Shown in pieces: positions 18,401-21,602 of a DNA stretch of 21,602 nt; the first letter of the stretch is position 1, and each line of letters begins with the position of its first letter. The translations under genes were made by a program, and so were the position numbers. A model generated the notes under the pieces. That model was given only the letters and a program-made list of their open reading frames with translations. It made no database searches and was not told the DNA's origin. Origin of the DNA: Phallusia fumigata (Eukaryota > Chordata > Ascidiacea > Phlebobranchia > Ascidiidae); NCBI GenBank assembly GCA_008931825.1, contig QXVZ01011476.1, forward strand, positions 1 to 21,602, given 5' to 3'.

Positions 18401-21122
18401 ATGCACTTAACTCACATTTAGAGGGGCTGCTAAACAATTAACCGGCAAAGGTTTCGAGATAAACTTACCTCAGTCCGCTGGCAAGCTTCTACAAACGCAC
18501 CGAGGACTCTCTCCATCTCGGCCTTTTGCTTCGTCATGTTTGCCACGTGACTTTCAAGTTCGCCCTGCAAAGCGGGAAAACCCAATGTTATTTTGATTTC
18601 GCTGCGTGATCGATTGTCCGCTGAAGTTCAAGAACTTTTCGCGGGCACGACTAACAACATTTCCGAACGCTGTTGCGCACGCTAGTGACGTCACGACTTG
18701 TCTGTTGTGTTTGCTGTCTGACCTGTTTATTGTGACGCAGCGGCACGTGCGTCATCAAACGCGGCCGCGGGTCACCCGACACCGCGTGGACACTGGCCGG
18801 AAAATCTCATGACGCCAGCCGTGGGTCAACGTAAACATCCTGCGAAGATCACGTGACCACATGGCTGACGAGGGCCCGGCACGCGAGAGGAAATCATTTT
18901 CCTCAGCAATTAACGCAAGCAGGTGCAGATCTGGAGATGACGAACAATTAGTCGCCATGTCGAGATTATCGCTGCCGTTCATCGACGCCCTGGAGGTTTG
19001 CGTAAGGAGTTACGTGACGCCAAACTTCGTCCGTGAATAATTGGCAGCCCTATGAGATTTCACTTACACGAGAAGCGTGTATCGGAAACTTCCACGCGGT
19101 TTTAAAGTCGGGGGCACAATTTCAGACATAAACTTCTGAAAACACATTTACTTCCCTTATCTTTAAGCCTTTACGTTTTTTAGGTTAGTTCCTGCAGCTG
19201 TATTTTAAGTCGCCATTGCCATGGTTTTGAATACACAGTACGGTTTACAATGCCATAGTTTTCAATATGTGCGTATGAAACCTTTTATAAATAACAGGTT
19301 TGGGGTGAAGGTGTGGCATGGCCCCATCATCACCTGCCGTTTATTGAGATGCCTGACGAGTAATTTGGTTTCGATCCTGAGGGAGAAATTACTCTAAATG
19401 TCAGCGCCCTGTTATTTTTTAAGACCACGCGAGCGCACGCCATGCAGTTTTACAGATAGTGATACTCCTCCACATACGGCATGCACATTCTTTGACCATG
19501 CGGTAATATGTTCAATGTTCTGCTTTGCGCTGCGCCCCTAATTTCCGCGGCTTTTCATGACGCAACGCAGAGGCTTCCACATCCTACAGTTGTTAAGTGA
19601 TCGCGAAATAGCAGCAATTTTTAGAACCAGAGCAAAACCGCAATCTTAGTTATTTGCATGGATGTAGGAAACCGGCGTTATGGTAATAGTCTCCGACACA
19701 AACACTCACTAATGCTTACCTTCTTTTTCTGGCACCAGTCGTTGACGTTTTGAACTTCATGATTTCCGTGTTCCTGCGCCAGGCTGCAAATCTTGCACAA
19801 GGCGACGTCACAGTTCGCGCAATACAAATCTGCCAGTTCCTATGAGTGTCAATTACAACAGAGGATTTAAATTAAACTATAAGGTAATCTCGGGTGCAAA
19901 TTCCCGTTAGTATTTGTTGCAATTTAAAATACGTTACACCATTCGACGGAGTGTTCCTACTGCGACATCAGTTAAGGAGAGTCATTTATTGCGGTTGGTC
20001 GTGGCGCCGGCGATTGAAAACCTACCAACGGATTTGCTGCATTGCAACAAGCATAAGGTCCCACCCATACCCGGCAAAAGCGAAAGGAATCAATGCGCCA
20101 CTGTACCGCGAGACAACGCGGCGTCAAATCGGACAAGTTCATAAGCCAGAGTCTAAACACGAACTCGAACTTGACGCAATCAACAAAACGCGCCGAACTT
20201 TACTCCGAACTTGGCGAGAGGTCCTGATAGAGGCATCAAGTGGGCGTTGTTTGTTTAGCCGATTTGTTTGAAGGTTTACCTGTTGGCACAAGGACTGGCG
20301 ACGTCGTAGGATCAGGCACCAAATACAGTGCGAAATGATTTGTTGACGCCAGGCGTTGGGAAGTCCTATGTGCCACTGCGTGATGTGTTTATGACAAGAC
20401 TAAATCATGCCAAAGTAATATAAACTGGGCATGTTTGTCCGGGATTCCAGGATTTCCGTAGCGCTTACGTACAAGGATGTTTATACAAGCCCAGATCGGC
20501 TAGGGAGAACTACAGCAACGCGACCTCCATGCCACCGCGACCATCTTTTTTTTTTAAAATATGCAAGTTTATGACAGTTAAATGGTATGCAACTGTAAAT
20601 AGTAGGTGCTGGTCCAAAATTACACATTCTAACAGTTTGTTCAGGGTGCCATTGGCCAAGTAACATTTTGTGGCAGTTTCGATTGCAGCACCTCCTATCC
20701 CAAATTTGAGCTTTAAAATTAGACACTGTCAACTTACATTCGCGTGATTGAAGCAGGTCGCGTAATTTTTCTGTCGCCCGCCGGTCGTGTGAGGCGCAGA
20801 TAGAGTCCCTGCACTTCCGGGAGTGGCCGGAACAAGCTTGTGGTTGACAAAGGGCTTCTTCCTTGGGTGTGTCACCCGCAAGCAACGTTCACAGTAGTAG
20901 GCTCGACAGGTTAAGCACGTCTTGACCGCTACACGTGCCGGCTCAAGGTCACAGAACTGGCAGAGGACAACTTCTCGGTCTTCCTGAACCGCGGTGACTT
21001 CCAGCTTGGGACTCGTCCTGAGGTGAACGTAATCTTTGGCGTCTTGATCTTTATGACGCGATCGGCGACGACTGCGGCTTGGTCCGAGGCTGCCGTCGCT
21101 TTGCGTTGAGATGTTGGAAGCA
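3199..21122 (-). CDS. MID1: MID1/MID2-like TRIM E3 ubiquitin ligase gene (13 exons, 5' end missing)
   Basis: Joining minus-strand exons 21122-20738, 19839-19720, 18564-18469, 15019-14912, 12856-12728, 11021-10999, 10733-10609, 7733-7570, 7056-6924 (or 5553-5421), 6472-6297 (or 4965-4790), 4352-4249, 4166-4087 and 3401-3199 gives about 614 codons with consistent phases and GT-AG borders throughout. Domain order is B-box 1, B-box 2, coiled coil, COS box, FN3, PRY-SPRY, the class I TRIM architecture of human MID1 (667 residues). MID proteins are cytoplasmic, microtubule-associated E3 ligases; human MID1 targets the PP2A catalytic subunit through alpha-4 and is mutated in Opitz syndrome. Best-conserved stretches are [60 protein letters not shown] and LLDYDSG. 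The RING and start codon are not visible and probably lie beyond the window. Invertebrates usually have one MID1/2 co-orthologue, so MID1 versus MID2 cannot be decided. Confidence 0.93.
3553..3955. mobile_element. Non-autonomous hAT-like MITE (about 403 bp)
   Basis: The left end starts CAGTGGCGCAAATCC. The right end, read on the minus strand, starts CATGGGCGCAAATCC, matching at 13 of 15 positions. Similarity continues inward: gggagacttgtgtt on the left against ggggggacttgtatt on the right. The flanking 8-mers tacatatg (3545-3552) and tatatctg (3956-3963) agree at 6 of 8 positions, like a decayed 8-bp target duplication. hAT elements typically begin CAG..GGCG and duplicate 8 bp. There is no transposase inside. 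It sits in the last intron of the MID1-like gene. Confidence 0.65.
4087..4166 (-). CDS. MID1: MID1-like exon: SPRY middle, 80 nt
   Basis: The 80-nt exon (phase 2 to 1) runs from acceptor ttactatgcag to donor gtgagtag. It reads [20 protein letters not shown] and PFPKKI, matching the MID1 NNWVVRHNSKEIPIEPAP segment. The intron to the previous exon is only 82 bp (4167-4248), the shortest of the gene. Confidence 0.92.
4249..4352 (-). CDS. MID1: MID1-like exon: SPRY middle
   Basis: The 104-nt exon (phase 0 to 2) runs from acceptor ttgctacag to donor gtaagaat. It reads [20 protein letters not shown] and then [14 protein letters not shown] plus two bases of an Arg codon. MID1 has STWYAIGLAYKSAP..EWIGKNSASWALCR here. 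It was found by translating between splice sites. Confidence 0.92.
4790..4965 (-). CDS. MID1: MID1-like exon: PRY / start of SPRY (left copy)
   Basis: Second copy of the 176-nt PRY-SPRY exon, with intact acceptor (attcttttcag) and donor (gtgagtag). It encodes the same protein as 6297-6472 except Leu instead of Phe before CGVSG. Of the two copies it is the one next to the following SPRY exon (4249-4352), and its phase 0 end joins that exon in frame. Confidence 0.9.
5421..5553 (-). CDS. MID1: MID1-like exon: FN3 second half (left copy)
   Basis: Second copy of the 133-nt FN3 exon, with functional-looking acceptor (tttctgcag) and donor (gtgagtt) and the same coding sequence as 6924-7056. It lies in the left member of a 1.5-kb direct repeat whose junction is the ambiguous base 6026. 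It is most likely the other allele placed in tandem by assembly; otherwise it is an alternative or duplicated exon. Confidence 0.9.
5896..5968. repeat. Foldback element (22-bp inverted arms), left copy
   Basis: The left arm (5896-5917) begins gattcacaccag. The right arm (5947-5968) is its reverse complement with one mismatch, separated by a 29-base loop. It is probably a miniature foldback transposon or its remnant, but no target duplication is clear. It lies between the FN3 exon copies. Confidence 0.6.
6026..6026. other. Ambiguous base at a probable contig join
   Basis: A single N lies exactly between the two copies of the 1.5-kb repeat. This is the first of three such bases, all with the same arrangement. 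Confidence 0.85.
6297..6472 (-). CDS. MID1: MID1-like exon: PRY / start of SPRY (right copy)
   Basis: The 176-nt exon (phase 1 to 0) runs from acceptor attcttttcag to donor gtgagtag. It reads [27 protein letters not shown], a Ser/Lys-rich insert, then [16 protein letters not shown]. The F..D..S.H.KL..... and GRHYWEV motifs are those of PRY-SPRY. It differs from 4790-4965 at five bases, four silent and one giving Phe for Leu before CGVSG. Confidence 0.92.
6924..7056 (-). CDS. MID1: MID1-like exon: FN3 second half (right copy)
   Basis: The 133-nt exon (phase 0 to 1) runs from acceptor tttctacag to donor gtgagtt. It reads [19 protein letters not shown], then [14 protein letters not shown] and EIVTIKTL, the C-terminal half of the FN3 domain with the YIF.VKA.N.AG signature. 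It is identical across the exon to 5421-5553. The copies differ only outside, for example in the base just before the acceptor CAG. See the entry on the 1.5-kb duplication. Confidence 0.93.
7400..7467. repeat. Foldback element, right copy
   Basis: Counterpart of 5896-5968 in the right repeat copy. The loop is 5 bases shorter and one extra arm base is mutated (gtagatgc instead of gtagacgc). Its duplication follows from the 1.5-kb repeat, not from separate insertion. Confidence 0.6.
7570..7733 (-). CDS. MID1: MID1-like exon: FN3 first half
   Basis: The 164-nt exon runs from acceptor ctatttttag to donor gtaaattcc, phase 1 to 0. It encodes [20 protein letters not shown], then [15 protein letters not shown] and GWM. 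MID1 has the same PPTIREELC..DT.T..W and SYELQY landmarks. It holds the first beta strands of the FN3 domain, including the conserved Trp, and continues directly into IVPNIK of the next exon. Confidence 0.94.
7734..10608 (-). other. Intron of the MID1-like gene (FN3 to COS box)
   Basis: The 2.9-kb intron is fairly GC- and CpG-rich compared with 1-3200. It contains the longest otherwise unexplained open frame (9643-10083, plus strand), which has no recognisable motif, and the inverted repeat 8842-8911. No other exon was supported. Confidence 0.7.
10609..10733 (-). CDS. MID1: MID1-like exon: COS box
   Basis: The 125-nt exon runs from acceptor tggttatgcag to donor gtgagacc, entering at phase 2 and leaving at phase 1. 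It starts [16 protein letters not shown] and ends [19 protein letters not shown], matching the MID1 segment FALDFSREKKLLECLDYL. This is the COS (C-terminal subgroup one signature) box, which together with the coiled coil directs class I TRIM proteins to microtubules. Confidence 0.92.
10999..11021 (-). CDS. MID1: MID1-like 23-nt microexon
   Basis: This 23-nt exon lies between acceptor tatcttttgcag and donor gtacgt. It encodes NSKITTE plus two bases of the next codon (phase 0 to 2). Joined between FVK and the next exon it restores [11 protein letters not shown], matching the AKNITERV region of MID1. A 23-nt exon directly after the coiled coil is a well-known TRIM gene feature. Splice-site strength, frame restoration and homology all agree despite the short length. 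Confidence 0.85.
11022..12727 (-). other. Intron of the MID1-like gene (coiled coil to microexon)
   Basis: The 1.7-kb intron includes the left copy of the 112-bp repeat and N 12708. A stretch at 11330-11530 is rich in related short words (gacagtggg, gtccc, gtgacc, ggtaaccca) and may be an old repeat, but I cannot define its ends. Confidence 0.6.
12596..12707. repeat. Left copy of a 112-bp perfect direct repeat, with truncated MID1-like exon
   Basis: This segment is identical to 12709-12820 and ends exactly at the N at 12708. It contains the donor and 3' 93 nt (12615-12707) of the coiled-coil exon but no acceptor, so it cannot splice as an exon. Best explained as a contig end overlapping the next contig. 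Confidence 0.93.
12709..12820. repeat. Right copy of the 112-bp direct repeat
   Basis: Begins directly after the N at 12708 and continues into the full exon 12728-12856. No base differs from 12596-12707. Confidence 0.93.
12728..12856 (-). CDS. MID1: MID1-like exon: coiled-coil end
   Basis: The 129-nt exon (43 codons, phase 0-0) runs from acceptor gtggttgcag to donor gtgagg. It reads [19 protein letters not shown] and ends HNTGRFVK, aligning with the MID1 segment MRLRKLAQQI..CKQCIE and its following H.RF. Its 3' part (12728-12820) lies inside a 112-bp sequence that is repeated to its left across the ambiguous base at 12708. This copy has both splice sites and is the complete one. Confidence 0.9.
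12857..14911 (-). other. Intron of the MID1-like gene (within the coiled coil)
   Basis: The 2.1-kb intron contains a plus-strand open frame (13568-13966) without motifs, which I treat as chance. It also holds a 23-base near-copy of a sequence at 11593. I see no exon or RNA gene. Confidence 0.65.
14912..15019 (-). CDS. MID1: MID1-like exon: coiled coil, 108-nt exon
   Basis: The 108-nt exon (36 codons, phase 0-0) lies between acceptor tatgttttcag and donor gtgagttg. It contains [19 protein letters not shown] and then [15 protein letters not shown], matching the human MID1 stretch with QEAKL..ECD.LI.II and .KIKE.K at the same spacing. It forms the middle of the coiled coil. Confidence 0.91.
15903..16016. 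repeat. Left copy of a 114-bp perfect direct repeat
   Basis: Runs from aagtaatgcg to cacggtca and ends exactly at the N at 16017. It is intronic, within the 3.4-kb intron between the 96-nt and 108-nt exons. Confidence 0.93.
16018..16131. repeat. Right copy of the 114-bp direct repeat
   Basis: Identical to 15903-16016 and starts on the base after the N. The third instance of an N-centred overlap in the window. Confidence 0.93.
18469..18564 (-). CDS. MID1: MID1-like exon: coiled coil, 96-nt exon
   Basis: Exactly 96 nt (32 codons, phase 0-0) lie between acceptor gctttgcag and donor gtaagttt. The translation starts [20 protein letters not shown] and continues to ACQRTE, a hydrophilic heptad-like helix. 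A 96-nt coiled-coil exon is a recurring feature of TRIM genes, which supports the call beyond the weak residue similarity. The coiled coil mediates antiparallel dimerisation in TRIM proteins. Confidence 0.87.
18565..19719 (-). other. Intron of the MID1-like gene (B-box 2 to coiled coil)
   Basis: The 1.2-kb intron holds a second AGATCACGTGACC at 18846 in a CpG-rich patch (18720-18990). No exon is supported. Confidence 0.65.
19720..19839 (-). CDS. MID1: MID1-like exon: remainder of B-box 2
   Basis: The 120-nt, 40-codon phase 0-0 exon runs from acceptor actcatag to donor gtaagc. It reads [18 protein letters not shown] and then [14 protein letters not shown], so joined to CFNHAN of the previous exon it completes a B-box 2 with C-x2-H-x8-C-x2-C-x4-C-x2-C-x5-H-x2-H. 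The fourth ligand position is Cys, where human MID1 has Asp; both occur in TRIM B-box 2 domains. It ends with a charged segment (WCQKKK) leading into the coiled coil. It is too short for a simple ORF search and was found by translating between splice sites. Confidence 0.9.
19840..20737 (-). other. Intron splitting B-box 2
   Basis: The 898-bp intron interrupts the zinc-binding domain between its first Cys-His pair and the remaining ligands. Human MID1 has no intron here, since RING and both B-boxes are in one exon. The plus-strand open frame at 19894-20271 looks random. Confidence 0.7.
20738..21122 (-). CDS. MID1: MID1-like exon: linker, B-box 1 and start of B-box 2
   Basis: The acceptor is ctatttcag at 21123 and the donor is gtaagtt at 20737. 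The 385-nt exon enters with one base completing a codon and leaves at phase 0. It starts with a basic, Ser-rich linker ([13 protein letters not shown]). B-box 1 follows, with ligand spacing C-x2-C-x11-C-x2-C-x4-C-x2-C-x4-H-x8-H (CQFCD...CLTC...CERC...[11 protein letters not shown]), the same as in MID1. The exon ends inside B-box 2 at CFNHAN, supplying its first Cys-His pair. The open frame continues upstream, but that sequence is AT-rich and pyrimidine-tracted and reads as intron. Confidence 0.92.
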
Positions 21123-21602
21123 CTGAAATAGGGATCACAAAGCACATGTGAAAACAGAATCAGCACAGTTCTATATACAAAATAAAGACACGTAGTCGTA
21201 AAAAATTGAAACGAAAAATTCCTACTCAAACTCTAATTGATTCAATAATTAAACTATTTTAAACTTACAGTAAATTAATTTCGGAAAGAATGTATATTAC
21301 ATCTCATCATCACAGGTATGTAGCCTCGAGGTATTGTTTGAATTTTAATTTGAATCTTAACAACTGTTTTAATGATTAAGTAGGTGCAGTACACAGAAAC
21401 ATTCCAGTGTGGGCGAGATAGCACACAGTTCGCGAGGTTTCCATCGTAAAAAAACGAACGCTTAACCCCCTCCGACGCCGACTGCAAACATTGCCACATA
21501 AAAGCCTGCTTTGTTGAGAGACGAGCGTTGGTCTCTCACGCGTGAAAAGAACTTCGCTCCAACGAAAATAGTTTGGCTCGCTCGAAGACCTCACTTGCAT
21601 GG
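21123..21602 (-). other. Upstream intron of the MID1-like gene; RING exon not found
   Basis: The acceptor at 21123 requires an upstream exon ending with two bases of a codon. I find no RING-like Cys/His pattern in any minus-strand frame here. A possible donor (caagtgagg, GT at 21594-21593) touches the window edge and could end the preceding exon, but that cannot be tested from this sequence. Confidence 0.5.

Larger units (their letters stand above)
15020..18468 (-). other. Largest intron of the MID1-like gene
   Basis: About 3.4 kb as written; its true length is shorter if the 114-bp repeat is an assembly overlap. It is CpG-containing and of mixed composition. An AGATCACGTGACC motif occurs at 17131. 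I see no supported gene. Confidence 0.65.

Noticed and set aside
12949-19077. Shared 14-mer TTACACGAGAAGCG at 12949 and 19064
   Set aside because: Flanks do not match and the length is only marginally unexpected; no element can be defined.
21123-21229. Upstream extension of the B-box 1 open frame
   Set aside because: The sequence is AT/pyrimidine-rich, encodes Phe/Leu-rich text unlike MID proteins, and ends at a good acceptor, so it is intron.
21376-21600. Minus-strand frame containing METSRTVCY, considered as the MID1-like start
   Set aside because: The MET start resembles MID1 superficially, but the frame has no RING ligands and stops without a donor to 21122.
1-21602. CRISPR array, operon or phage-type system
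   Set aside because: Spliced gene structure and TRIM homology show metazoan DNA. No regularly spaced repeats or prokaryotic gene clusters are present.

Overview
This is eukaryotic (metazoan) genomic DNA. Nearly all of it is one multi-exon gene on the minus strand. Thirteen exons with canonical GT-AG introns and matching phases join into about 614 codons. The product is a TRIM-family E3 ubiquitin ligase of the midline (MID1/MID2, TRIM18/TRIM1) subfamily: B-box 1, B-box 2, coiled coil, COS box, fibronectin type III (FN3) and PRY-SPRY. The stop codon is at 3199-3201. The initiator codon and RING domain are not recognisable and probably lie beyond 21602. Divergence from human MID1, extra introns and a mosaic of overlapping haplotype-like contigs suggest a highly heterozygous invertebrate deuterostome. 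A tunicate is my guess, but the sequence alone does not settle it.

Layout: 1-1505 is AT-rich, with no secure gene and a degenerate tRNA-like SINE head near 930-1000. The region 1506-2012 holds two probable terminal exons of an unidentified plus-strand gene, with a polyadenylation signal at 2140, so it converges with the MID1-like gene. The region 3199-7733 carries the SPRY and FN3 exons plus a roughly 400-bp hAT-like MITE at 3553-3955. The region 10609-15019 carries the COS box and coiled-coil exons, including a 23-nt microexon. The region 18469-21122 carries the first coiled-coil exon and the B-box exons. The introns from about 7.9 to 20.7 kb look richer in GC and CpG than the left end.

The main structural oddity is that the window contains exactly three ambiguous bases (6026, 12708, 16017). 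Each sits exactly between two directly repeated copies: about 1.5 kb, 112 bp and 114 bp. This is the pattern expected when contigs with unmerged overlapping ends are butted together with one N. The 1.5-kb case duplicates an in-frame exon pair (second FN3 half and PRY half, 103 codons). It would mislead gene prediction, and it most likely represents two alleles rather than a real exon duplication. I did not find a convincing new biological system. The valuable points are the reconstructed gene, the assembly-artefact signature and several small mobile elements.
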